From Nitrospinae bacterium CG11_big_fil_rev_8_21_14_0_20_45_15 (GTDB lineage: Bacteria; Nitrospinota; Nitrospinia; Nitrospinales; VA-1): 64,000 bases of DNA. This document shows positions 20,425 to 29,184 of this stretch, piece after piece (the first letter of the stretch is position 1; every line of letters begins with the position of its first letter). The translations under genes and the position numbers were made by a program. The stretch lies in assembly GCA_002787235.1 (NCBI GenBank), contig PCWG01000001.1, positions 1 to 64,000 on the forward strand, in the 5' to 3' direction. The notes beneath the pieces are model-generated. The model had not been told where the DNA came from. It worked only from the letters and a program-made list of their open reading frames with translations, and did not search any database.

Positions 20425-21432
20425 TTAAAGTTCTTTGTATTCCTGGAGGATCTTGTCAATATCGGTGTGGGATTTTACGGGCATACGTGCCCCCATATGC
20501 GTCACAACCTGAGCCGCGCAATAAGAGCCGATGGCTCCTGCTTCGATCATTCCCCGTTTGTTGACCAGACTGTATAAAACGCCAGCGGCGAACAAATCGC
20601 CCGCACCGGTTGTGTCGATGGCTTGAACTCGAAAGGCTTTGACGAATTTTCTTTCCCCGCCCTTTTTACCAACATACGCACCATCCGCACCCAGAGTCAA
20701 AAAGAGTGCTTCTGCACGCTGGACGAGATCGTCAAACGCATCTTCAGGGTTGGACGCGTCGGTCAAGGCACGCGCTTCTACCGTGTTACAGAATAGAATA
20801 TTCACATAGTCATGGATGAATTCATTCAAAGATTCTTTATGGTGATTGACAACGAAAGCATCGCTCAGTGTGAAGGCGACAGGTATCTTTTTTTCTCGCG
20901 CTATCTTAGCGACCTTCATGGCGGCAGAGCGGGTGTCATCCCCGGTCCATAAATAGCCTTCGATGTACACACATTTGGCTTTTTCTACAATTTGAGGATC
21001 AATGTTATCCGCGTGAAGGCTGGCCGAAATGCCCAGGTGAGTGAGCATGGTGCGCTCGGAATCGGGGGTGATCAGCACGATACAGGTCCCCGTCGTATCC
21101 GTTTTCTTCGCACCTTCGCGACCGGGAAAACCCACGCGGCACTCGAACATATCGGCTTCATAAATTCTTCCACTGGGGTCGTCGCCAATTTTACCAAAAT
21201 AATAGCCGTTTCCGCCAAGCACACTCACACCGTGAACGGTATTGGCGGCGGATCCGCCCGAGCAGGTTTTGACTTTTTTTCCCTGAAGCACTTTCAGAAC
21301 ACGGGCTTGCTCCTCTGCGGTGACAAGTGACATCCCGCCTTTAGACAGGGAAAATTGACGTATAAATTCTTCATCTACCCGCGCTTCAAAGTCCACCAGC
21401 GCATTGCCGATAGCGACAAGATCGTATTTCAT
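20425..21432 (-). CDS. PfkB-family kinase, adenosine-kinase-like
   Basis: A 335-residue ribokinase-fold kinase. The N-terminal YDLVAIGNALVDFEARVDE, GGSAANTVHGVSVLGG and the C-terminal anion-hole motif DTTGAGDLFAAGVLY (catalytic Asp) define the PfkB family. The N-terminal pattern is closest to bacterial adenosine/nucleoside kinases, which phosphorylate a ribose hydroxyl with ATP; a sugar substrate cannot be excluded. GGAA precedes the ATG. It is convergent with the STAS-like gene and not clearly part of an operon. Confidence 0.88.
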   Translation of the reverse strand: MKYDLVAIGNALVDFEARVDEEFIRQFSLSKGGMSLVTAEEQARVLKVLQGKKVKTCSGGSAANTVHGVSVLGGNGYYFGKIGDDPSGRIYEADMFECRVGFPGREGAKKTDTTGTCIVLITPDSERTMLTHLGISASLHADNIDPQIVEKAKCVYIEGYLWTGDDTRSAAMKVAKIAREKKIPVAFTLSDAFVVNHHKESLNEFIHDYVNILFCNTVEARALTDASNPEDAFDDLVQRAEALFLTLGADGAYVGKKGGERKFVKAFRVQAIDTTGAGDLFAAGVLYSLVNKRGMIEAGAIGSYCAAQVVTHMGARMPVKSHTDIDKILQEYKEL

Positions 21433-21510
21433 ATTTTTTCCAATGAATTGTTTTTTTAACGAATCGATTACTTTTGGAAGTGCGAGACTGGTCTCGCAAG
21501 CACAAGCGAG

Positions 21511-22038
21511 CTATTCTGGAGCAGTATTTTGGAAAGCAAACATTCTCATACCCAGTAACGCAAACAGAACGATAGCGGAGACGAAGAAACATCCCGCCGA
21601 TCCCTGAGCGAGTAACTCGATCGCGTTTTTAGACGCGCTCGTAGACCCCATTCGAGGAGCCAGAAAACCAGCCAACAGCCAAAAAGTGCCATAACCCAGA
21701 GCCCCCAAACCACTGAAAATTGAAATGCCCAATTGCCAGCGCGGAGCAAATTTAAGACCCGCAACAAGAAGAGAAAATACCAGACTGATGACTCCCATCG
21801 TTTGCGAATGCAGATGAGCACGTATCATGTAATTCCAGGATTTATTGACAACCCTGTTTGCCTTTTTTTGACTGCCATCATAAACAGTGTCCAAAACTTC
21901 AGTCGAGTCTTTTTTGAATTTGTCAACGATGGTGTCTTCACAACAGCCGAAACCCAATCCCAGACTGATACCGAGCAGGATGGATATCAATGCTAAAGCG
22001 ACACCGTATTTGATGTATGTAAAATTAATCATGCCCAT
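21511..22038 (-). CDS. Small four-helix membrane protein, unknown
   Basis: A 175-residue protein that I do not recognise by name. It has four predicted transmembrane helices: one at the N-terminus, followed by a charged loop of about 45 residues (DKFKKDSTEVLDTVYDGSQK), and three more. A TTG at 22110 would add 24 residues; the ATG at 22038 is preferred because the first helix then starts directly. The conserved-looking RAHLHSQTMGVISL (His-x-His) at the start of helix 2 could bind a metal or haem. It is encoded upstream of the kinase and divergent from dacB. Confidence 0.65.
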   Translation of the reverse strand: MGMINFTYIKYGVALALISILLGISLGLGFGCCEDTIVDKFKKDSTEVLDTVYDGSQKKANRVVNKSWNYMIRAHLHSQTMGVISLVFSLLVAGLKFAPRWQLGISIFSGLGALGYGTFWLLAGFLAPRMGSTSASKNAIELLAQGSAGCFFVSAIVLFALLGMRMFAFQNTAPE

Positions 22039-22126
22039 ATTATAGCGGAAACTTATCTGGAATAAAAGAGGGGTGAAATTCAAAATGCCAATTGTATTTT
22101 CTTTACTCAACCAGTAGTATTTTACT

Positions 22127-23584
22127 ATGCGATTTTTGATGCGACAAATTTTTTACTTTCCCATTTTCATTCTCACTTCCTGTCTGATTCTTGTTTCTAC
22201 ACCTGCATTTGCGGATACCCCTGAGATAAGTTTCAAGAAGGCGATTGAGGAAATTCTTGCAAACTCCTGTTTGCGTAAAAAACAGTTTGGTATCCAGATC
22301 GTTTCATTGAAGGATAAATCCAGCCTCTTTTCTAAAAACAGTTCTCATCCCTATATTCCCGCTTCCAACATGAAGCTGATAACTTCTGCGGTCGCCTTAA
22401 GAGTTCTGGGGCCAGATTTTCGGTTCGTTACAGGTTTGCACACTCCCGGACGCATCGAAGGGAATACTTTGCAAGGCGATCTTTATATCAAAGGTTCGGG
22501 CGATCCCAAGCTGGTGACGGAGCAGTTGTGGAGAATGGCCTTACAGGTGCGGAATTTGCCTTTAACGCGAATATCAGGCGATATTGTGGCGGATGAAAGT
22601 TTCTTTGATGATCGCTCGGAGGATCTCTGGAAAGCAGGGATCGAAGCATACAATGCGCCATTGGGAGCCCTTTCGTTTAATTTCAATACGGTCGAAGTTT
22701 TAGTGACTCCCGCAGAAGAAGTAGGGGACCCGCCAGTGGTCGTTGTCGAACCCGATATTGGCTACGTGCGGGTAGACAATCGGGCAAAGACCTTGCCCTT
22801 TGGCAAAAAAGGCCGTCTCATTGTCAACCGTTTGCAGGGTGAAGGTTTCGATACAATAACGGTCACAGGAGGAGTTTCCACGGATAAAGCGCGCTCGCGT
22901 TATTTTGTTAACATCACCAATCCAGCTTTGTATGCCGCGATGGTTTTTAAGGATTATTTGCAAAGAGCGGGTGTGACAGTGGATGGAGATGTTCGTAAAG
23001 GGGTCACGCCTGCGCAGGCGACAGGGGTGACTGAATTTACATCGGAAGCACTTTCTCAAGCCTTGAGTGGACTGAACAAGTACAGCAATAATTTCTTGGC
23101 GGAACAAATTCTAAAAACCATTGGGGCTCAAGTTTCGGGTGCGCCGGGAAGCACTAAAAAGGGTTTGGCTGTGGTCAAAGAATACCTGCAAACTTTGGGT
23201 TTTAAAGCCAGTCAATTTCGGGTTTTTGATGGATCGGGCTTGTCGCGGCGCAATGAAATTTCTACCGATTTGATTGTTGCCGTTCTCAAAGATATGCAAT
23301 CGGACTGGAGTATTTTCCCCGAGTTTCTGGCTTCACTAGCAGTGATGGGAGCAGATGGAAGCGTTCAGGATAGATTGATGAAAACGGATGGGTCTAGAAA
23401 AATAAGGGTAAAGACAGGCACCCTGAATTTTACGAGCTCCCTTTCGGGATATGTCCAGTCAGCGGATGGCGAACGCTTTGCGTTTTCTATGTTGATGAAC
23501 GATTTGAAATGTTCGAATGGTCGCGTGAAAAAAATACAGGACCGTATTGTGAAAGAACTACTGCTATTCAAACGAGGGCACTGA
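22127..23584 (+). CDS. dacB: D-alanyl-D-alanine carboxypeptidase/endopeptidase (PBP4 type)
   Basis: A 485-residue exported peptidase of family S13. A signal peptide (about 1-30) precedes the three penicillin-binding motifs: SNMK (in PASNMKLITS), SNN (in KYSNNFLAEQ) and KTG (in RVKTGTLNF). The long insert between the first two is the S13-specific domain. It trims or cleaves peptidoglycan cross-links in the periplasm. The start is uncertain between the ATG at 22127 and the one four codons later; neither has a good ribosome binding site. Confidence 0.93.
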   Translation: MRFLMRQIFYFPIFILTSCLILVSTPAFADTPEISFKKAIEEILANSCLRKKQFGIQIVSLKDKSSLFSKNSSHPYIPASNMKLITSAVALRVLGPDFRFVTGLHTPGRIEGNTLQGDLYIKGSGDPKLVTEQLWRMALQVRNLPLTRISGDIVADESFFDDRSEDLWKAGIEAYNAPLGALSFNFNTVEVLVTPAEEVGDPPVVVVEPDIGYVRVDNRAKTLPFGKKGRLIVNRLQGEGFDTITVTGGVSTDKARSRYFVNITNPALYAAMVFKDYLQRAGVTVDGDVRKGVTPAQATGVTEFTSEALSQALSGLNKYSNNFLAEQILKTIGAQVSGAPGSTKKGLAVVKEYLQTLGFKASQFRVFDGSGLSRRNEISTDLIVAVLKDMQSDWSIFPEFLASLAVMGADGSVQDRLMKTDGSRKIRVKTGTLNFTSSLSGYVQSADGERFAFSMLMNDLKCSNGRVKKIQDRIVKELLLFKRGH

Positions 23585-23629
23585 TCTTCAATGATTGGGT
23601 GACAGGCTTCCCGTATAAAGGGTTGGTTA

Positions 23630-24430
23630 TCAGTCGCCAAAAACCTTTCGGTTTTCTTTAGCGTCTTCTTCGAGGATTTTCTTCCAATTGCGTTTTTGAA
23701 TTGGAGCGGCAAGAAACTCTTCATAAATCGATTTCGCCAGTTCTTTTCGATCAATCCCTTCAGGAGCGACTTGAATGTCGAGTTGCGCCATCGCCATGTC
23801 AAAATCCTTATCGAGCAGTGCGGCGGGGTCCATGCCATATTCTTTTGATGCTTGTTTGATGACACCTGTGCTGGCATTGAAGCGTCGAGCGACTTCGTTG
23901 ATGTTGGCCTGACGATACTGATTGTCGGGACGAATGCCCAGATGGTAGGCGCAAAATAATTCAAAAGCATCAATTTTTGCGACATCTGGATTCAGCGAAG
24001 CACTGCCTGTCTGTGCGGACGTTGATGCGACTTGTGTCTGCGGCTTCACATCATTTTGTGCCTGTTCCGGATTGGAGCGGAAAGGGCGGTCGTTATTGTT
24101 ACGTGGTTTGTTGTCCTGCCTTGATCGGAAACGGTTCTTTTGTTGAGACTTTGGATTGTTTCGCGGCGTTCCGTTTCTAGACTCGTTTTTAGTTCCATTG
24201 GAACTGTTTGAATTGTTGTTGTTCCGGTTTCCATTCGAAGTCATGGAAAGATGAGAAGTGAGCGTTTGTGAGGAGGAAGCAGAAAGCCATTGCTGAAGAT
24301 TGTCATGGCGTTGCTTGGCCCCACTACGATTTTGTTGGGAGTGTGAATTTTTGGACTTTCCCCCAGCATTCTCGGTTCTACGATTTGTGTTGGTTTTGTA
24401 AGGTCTGTCGACCGATCCTGATTTCTTCAA
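23630..24430 (-). CDS. Asn-rich protein with conserved C-terminal domain, unknown
   Basis: A 266-residue protein in two parts. Residues 1-140 are low complexity, dominated by Asn, Ser, Arg, Gln and Lys (NGNRNNNNSNSSNGTKNESR), and surely disordered. Residues 148-266 look folded: a short helix pair, then NEVARRFNASTGVIKQASKE, which has the rhythm of a helix-turn-helix, then acidic helices. I do not recognise a family. The basic tail plus possible HTH suggests nucleic-acid binding, which is inference. The start is TTG at 24430, with AGAGG about 8 bases upstream. It converges on dacB. Confidence 0.7.
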   Translation of the reverse strand: MKKSGSVDRPYKTNTNRRTENAGGKSKNSHSQQNRSGAKQRHDNLQQWLSASSSQTLTSHLSMTSNGNRNNNNSNSSNGTKNESRNGTPRNNPKSQQKNRFRSRQDNKPRNNNDRPFRSNPEQAQNDVKPQTQVASTSAQTGSASLNPDVAKIDAFELFCAYHLGIRPDNQYRQANINEVARRFNASTGVIKQASKEYGMDPAALLDKDFDMAMAQLDIQVAPEGIDRKELAKSIYEEFLAAPIQKRNWKKILEEDAKENRKVFGD

Positions 24431-24494
24431 AACTGTGTGCCTCTAATAAGGTTGGGATATGCCGCGTTTCTCACGCTTCGAGTTGAGCGGCGTT

Positions 24495-26309
24495 TCATGA
24501 CGTTTTTCGCGACGTCAATTTTTCCAATTGATTTACCAACTCGGAAAATTTATTTAATGCGGCGTCCACGGGGCGCGGGGACGTCATATCCACTCCGGCA
24601 TTTTGTAGTGCCTGGATGGGGTATTGGGATCCTCCGGAGCGGAGGAAGTTCAGATAGTCGTTCAGCTCTGATTCGCCACCCTCGACTGTACGTTCAGCCA
24701 AGGCGTAGGCGGCGGAAATTCCTGTCGCATATTTATAAACATAAAAACTGAAATAAAAATGCGGAATGCGAAAGCACTCCAGAGACAAGCTTTCATTGAG
24801 GATGACTTCATTTCCAAAATACAACGTTAAGAGTTCTTTGTAAACCTTTTTAAAGTAGTCCACTGTCAAAGGTTCTCCCGCCACAGCGGAACTATGTATC
24901 TTGTGCTCAAACTCAGCAAACATGGTTTGTCGATAAAGCGTTCCTCTGAAATTGTCTATTTCCCGGCAAATGAGATAAATTTTCATTTTCTCATCGCTCG
25001 CCGAATCCAGTAAATACCGGGTCAGTAGAGCCTCATTGAAAGTGGACGCGACTTCGGCGACAAAGATCGTGTAGTCGGCGTAAAGATAAGGCTGGTTCCT
25101 CCGGGAATACCGGGAGTGCATGGAATGCCCGGCTTCGTGAATGAGAGTGTAGAGACTATTGATATTATCGGCACGATAATTCATTAAGATAAATGGATTC
25201 GAATCGTAACAGCCAGAAGAATAGGCTCCGCTTCGTTTGTTGGCCGACTCGTAACGATCGGCCCAGCGTTCTTCCAGCAATCCTTTTTTCAACTCCGAAA
25301 CATACTCCTTGCCCAGGGGTTGCAGAGCGGCTTCTATTGTTTCCACCGCAGATTCATAGGACATATCCCATTTCAGATCTTTAACCAACGGAACAGCGCA
25401 GTCGTAGATGTGCAATTCATCAAGTTCCAGCAAACGTTTTCGTATGGAAAAATATTTGTAAAGAGGTTGAAGGTTGTTGTGCACACTTTCGATCAGGTTG
25501 TCGTACACCGCCGCAGGAATGTTTTCTGAAAAAAGGGCTTGCTCACGAGGACTTTCGTATTTGCGCGCCCGCGCATAAAATAAATCCTTTTTCACACTTC
25601 CCGCCAGCAAGGCCGAATAGGTGTACTGGTGTGAAGCGTATGCTGAGTAGAAGGAATCGAAAGCATTGCGCCGCAACTCCCGATCATAACTTTGCAGAAT
25701 ACTTTGAAAGCTACCTTGAGTGATGGCAACATCGTTGCCATTGGAATCTTTCGCCGTACCCAATTGAAGGTCAGCGTTGTCAAGCATATCGAAACCATCC
25801 CGAGCGGCTCTCGCCATGTCTGCGGATGCGGCGAGCAAGGCTTCTTCATTTTCTGAGAGTGTGTGCTCTCGAAAGCGGAGAATTTTTTCCAGATGAAGTT
25901 TGTAGGGTTGCAGGCATTCATCGTTCAGGTTCTCATCAATGTTTGTGATGGACATGAGTTCCGAGTCGATGAAGCTACGGGCTTGGGACAGCCTTGTGGC
26001 CAGCCCGACCGCACGCTCGTACAATTCCTGATGTTTGTTATGGGTTTTGTCTTCGTCGTTTCTCAGGTGAGAGTACGTATAGACTCGATCCAGTGTGCGC
26101 ATGCATTGCGCATCAAACTCCAGGCAGGCCTGAATTTTTTCCGGGCCTTCTGACAGCGTTCCTCTAAATTTTGCGTATTCTTTTTCACTCGTTTCGAGTT
26201 GTTTGAATTCTTCTTCCCAAGCTTGCGTGCTGGTGTAAAGCCCTGAAAGATCCCAGGTGTCCGCTTCGCTGATTTGTTCTCTTTTCGGTAGCTCGGTTTT
26301 CGCATTCAT
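24495..26309 (-). CDS. pepF: Oligoendopeptidase F, M3 family
   Basis: A 604-residue cytoplasmic zinc peptidase. The zinc motif HEAGH (in YTLIHEAGHSMHSRYS) and the downstream glutamate ligand in EVASTFNEALL place it in family M3B; length is typical. It degrades short peptides. The upstream in-frame starts (to 26435) would overlap valS; the ATG at 26309 has AAAGGA about 8 bases upstream and gives the standard N-terminus. It follows valS by about 90 bases, across a hairpin. Confidence 0.94.
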   Translation of the reverse strand: MNAKTELPKREQISEADTWDLSGLYTSTQAWEEEFKQLETSEKEYAKFRGTLSEGPEKIQACLEFDAQCMRTLDRVYTYSHLRNDEDKTHNKHQELYERAVGLATRLSQARSFIDSELMSITNIDENLNDECLQPYKLHLEKILRFREHTLSENEEALLAASADMARAARDGFDMLDNADLQLGTAKDSNGNDVAITQGSFQSILQSYDRELRRNAFDSFYSAYASHQYTYSALLAGSVKKDLFYARARKYESPREQALFSENIPAAVYDNLIESVHNNLQPLYKYFSIRKRLLELDELHIYDCAVPLVKDLKWDMSYESAVETIEAALQPLGKEYVSELKKGLLEERWADRYESANKRSGAYSSGCYDSNPFILMNYRADNINSLYTLIHEAGHSMHSRYSRRNQPYLYADYTIFVAEVASTFNEALLTRYLLDSASDEKMKIYLICREIDNFRGTLYRQTMFAEFEHKIHSSAVAGEPLTVDYFKKVYKELLTLYFGNEVILNESLSLECFRIPHFYFSFYVYKYATGISAAYALAERTVEGGESELNDYLNFLRSGGSQYPIQALQNAGVDMTSPRPVDAALNKFSELVNQLEKLTSRKTS

Positions 26310-26338
26310 TGTGTTGGATCCTTTGATATGAATTGAAG

Positions 26339-26365
26339 TTGTCTCCTCTCTAAGGGAGGAGACAA
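26339..26365 (-). terminator. Hairpin between valS and pepF
   Basis: A perfect 10-bp stem (TTGTCTCCTC 26339-26348 with GAGGAGACAA 26356-26365), loop of 7. No T-run follows on the minus strand. It may attenuate transcription from valS into pepF or protect the valS message end. Confidence 0.45.
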
Positions 26366-26397
26366 GCTTCTTTGTGTTTTTCAGTGATCGGGATTGC

Positions 26398-29049
26398 TCA
26401 GGAGAGGGCCTGTTCGACGGTTTCCATATGCGCAAGGAGACGGGTTTTCTTCTCTTCCAGATCGGCTTTCCATTGTTTGTCTTTGGCCACTACGTCCGCA
26501 GGGGCTCGGTCAATGAAGTTTTTGTTGGCCAGTTTTTTGTCGAGCGCGTCCCAGTCTTTCTGGATTTTTGCCAACTCTTTTTCGACACGTTTTTTTTCTT
26601 CCGCAAAGTCGATGAGACCCGCGAGCGGCACGATCAAATCCATTCCTGCCACCACCGATGAAGCCGAGCCTTTGGGTTTTGTGATTTCCGGGCCGTACTG
26701 AAAATCTTCGATGCGTCCCAAATCACGTATGGAAGCGGCACAGTGATCGAGAATTTGACGAACGGATTCGTCCCGGGTTTTTAACAGAACATTCAACTTC
26801 AGTCCGGGACTCAGATTCATCTCACCGCGAATATTTCTGACCGCAGTTACCACATCCATGAGCAAGCCCACCTCCGTTTCTGCGGCTTCGTTGTGACGCT
26901 CGGGATAGTGTACCGGGTAAGGTGCGACCATGATACTGCCATCTGTTTCGGGTAACTTCTGCCAGATTTCTTCGGTGATGAAAGGCATGAAGGGATGCAA
27001 CAGGCGCAGGCTGGTTTCCAGCACATGCACCAGCATGGCTTGCGCGGCCTTGCGATCACTGCCCTCGCGATAGAGCCGCGATTTGTTCAGCTCAATGTAC
27101 CAGTCACAGAATTCATGCCAGATGAATTTGTAAACAGACATCGCCGCTTCGTTGAATTTGAATTCGTCCAGTGCACGCTCTGTATCGCGGATCGTTGCAT
27201 TGAGTCGGCTGAGTATCCAGCGGTCAATGGTTGCCGAAGGTGCGTTTTTCTGCGCGTCGGGATCGGGAATATAATCTTCCAGATTCATGAAGATGAAGCG
27301 TGACGCGTTCCAGATTTTGTTGCAAAAATTTCGATAACCTTCGATGCGGTCTTCAGCCAACTTGACATCGCGCCCTTGTGCGGCAAAAGCGGCGAGAGTG
27401 AAGCGCAGGGCATCGGTCCCGTATTGACTCATGATGGTCAGAGGGTCGATGACATTGCCCTTGGTCTTGCTCATTTTTTGACCTTCTGCGTCGCGAATCA
27501 GGGCGTGGATGTAGACATGGCGGAAAGGAACATCGCCCATGAATTTCAAGCCCATCATTATCATGCGGGCCACCCAGAAAAACAGAATATCGAATCCCGT
27601 ACAGAGTACGGAGGTTGGGTAAAAGGTTTCCAGGGTCTTGGTTTTCTCAGGCCAGCCCATTGTGGAAAACGGCCACAGGGCAGAACTGAACCAGGTGTCC
27701 AGCACGTCGGTTTCTCTTACGATTTCAGCAGAGCCACAATGAGCACAGACGGACGGGTCTTCCCGTGTCACGGTCATTTTCTTGCACTGAGCGCAGGCCC
27801 ATGCGGGAATTTGATGTCCCCACCAGATTTGTCGAGAAATGCACCAGTCGCGAATATTTTCCATCCATTCGAAATAAGTGTTTTCCCAAAATTGAGGAAC
27901 GATTTTTATGGAGCCGTTACGTACTGCGGCGATAGCGGGTTCGGCCAGGGGCTTTATTTTCACAAACCACTGTTTGGACAAATAAGGCTCAACAACGGTT
28001 TTACAGCGGTAACAATGACCGACGGAATGAATGTGATCCTCAATTTTTTCGAGAAAGCCGCCGTCTTCCAGATCTTGAGTCAATTGTTTCCGGCACTCAA
28101 AACGATCTTGCCCTTTGTAGGGACCTGCGTTTTCGTTCATGGTGCCGTCGGGTTCCATTACGTTGATTGACTGTAGATTATGCCGTCGTCCCAATTCAAA
28201 GTCATTGGGGTCGTGTGCCGGGGTCACCTTCAGCGCGCCGGTTCCAAAGGAGATATCAACGTAAGCATCTTCGATCAGAGGGAGTTCCCGGTTTAAAATG
28301 GGCAGGAGGATGGTTTTCCCTTTGATGGCAAAATGACGTTCGTCTTCGGGATTGATGGCAACGGCAGTGTCGCCAAGAAGGGTTTCGGGCCGCGTGGTTG
28401 CGATCACAAGAAACTTGTCTTCGCCCTTGATCTGGTAACGCAGATGGTAAAGTTTTCCGGGTAATTCCTGATGCTCCACTTCGAGATCGGAAAGCGCGGT
28501 TTGACAGCGCGGGCACCAGTTGATGATGTAGTCGCCTTTGTAAATCAGGTCTTCTTCATACAGGGTGACAAAAACTTCGCGGACAGCTTTGGATAAGCCC
28601 TCGTCCATCGTGAATCGATTGCGTTCCCAGTCCAGAGACGATCCTAATTTGCGCAATTGTTTTTCGATGGTGTCGCCAGATTCTTCTTTCCATTCCCAGA
28701 CCTTTTCGATAAAAGCTTCGCGGCCAAGATCCTGTCGGCTGATGCCCTCGGCTTTGAGTTGTTTTTCAACAACGTTTTGAGTGGCGATTCCTGCGTGGTC
28801 GGTTCCGGGTTGCCACAGGGTGTTGTGTCCCTTCATGCGGTGCCATCGCGCCAGAATATCCTGAAGCGTGTTGTTGAAGGCATGACCAATGTGCAGGGAG
28901 CCGGTTACGTTGGGGGGAGGGATCACGATGGAAAAAGGCTCACGGCCTACTTCGTGGCCGGCGCGAAAATACCCTTTTTCTTCCCACAATCGGGACCAAT
29001 AGTCTTCAACCTGGTTTGGATCGTATTGTTTGTCGAGTTCAATTTTCAT
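26398..29049 (-). CDS. valS: Valyl-tRNA synthetase
   Basis: An 883-residue class I synthetase that charges tRNA-Val. It has the HIGH motif in [12 protein letters not shown], the KMSKS motif as [13 protein letters not shown], the editing domain in between, a zinc-type cysteine pair region ([20 protein letters not shown]), the anticodon-binding domain and a C-terminal coiled coil ([20 protein letters not shown]). The ATG at 29049 is preferred over a TTG at 29070 because it begins the conserved N-terminus ([11 protein letters not shown]). No T-box leader is seen. Confidence 0.97.
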   Translation of the reverse strand: MKIELDKQYDPNQVEDYWSRLWEEKGYFRAGHEVGREPFSIVIPPPNVTGSLHIGHAFNNTLQDILARWHRMKGHNTLWQPGTDHAGIATQNVVEKQLKAEGISRQDLGREAFIEKVWEWKEESGDTIEKQLRKLGSSLDWERNRFTMDEGLSKAVREVFVTLYEEDLIYKGDYIINWCPRCQTALSDLEVEHQELPGKLYHLRYQIKGEDKFLVIATTRPETLLGDTAVAINPEDERHFAIKGKTILLPILNRELPLIEDAYVDISFGTGALKVTPAHDPNDFELGRRHNLQSINVMEPDGTMNENAGPYKGQDRFECRKQLTQDLEDGGFLEKIEDHIHSVGHCYRCKTVVEPYLSKQWFVKIKPLAEPAIAAVRNGSIKIVPQFWENTYFEWMENIRDWCISRQIWWGHQIPAWACAQCKKMTVTREDPSVCAHCGSAEIVRETDVLDTWFSSALWPFSTMGWPEKTKTLETFYPTSVLCTGFDILFFWVARMIMMGLKFMGDVPFRHVYIHALIRDAEGQKMSKTKGNVIDPLTIMSQYGTDALRFTLAAFAAQGRDVKLAEDRIEGYRNFCNKIWNASRFIFMNLEDYIPDPDAQKNAPSATIDRWILSRLNATIRDTERALDEFKFNEAAMSVYKFIWHEFCDWYIELNKSRLYREGSDRKAAQAMLVHVLETSLRLLHPFMPFITEEIWQKLPETDGSIMVAPYPVHYPERHNEAAETEVGLLMDVVTAVRNIRGEMNLSPGLKLNVLLKTRDESVRQILDHCAASIRDLGRIEDFQYGPEITKPKGSASSVVAGMDLIVPLAGLIDFAEEKKRVEKELAKIQKDWDALDKKLANKNFIDRAPADVVAKDKQWKADLEEKKTRLLAHMETVEQALS

Positions 29050-29184
29050 AGTATTTGTGATGCCCGCCAAGTGGGGGAATGTAACCTTTCATAAAGTATT
29101 TGGCGTAGATATTTAACGCCATCGTATTATTTTATTTTCGTTACGACAAGGGTTATGAGGCTAAAAATGTTAAGGATCGCACAC

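Noticed and set aside
23365-23985. 206-codon minus-strand frame across the dacB end
   Set aside because: Overlaps both dacB and the Asn-rich protein gene and has no plausible product.
27376-28170. 264-codon open frame antisense to valS
   Set aside because: Shadow of the valyl-tRNA synthetase gene; no recognisable domain.
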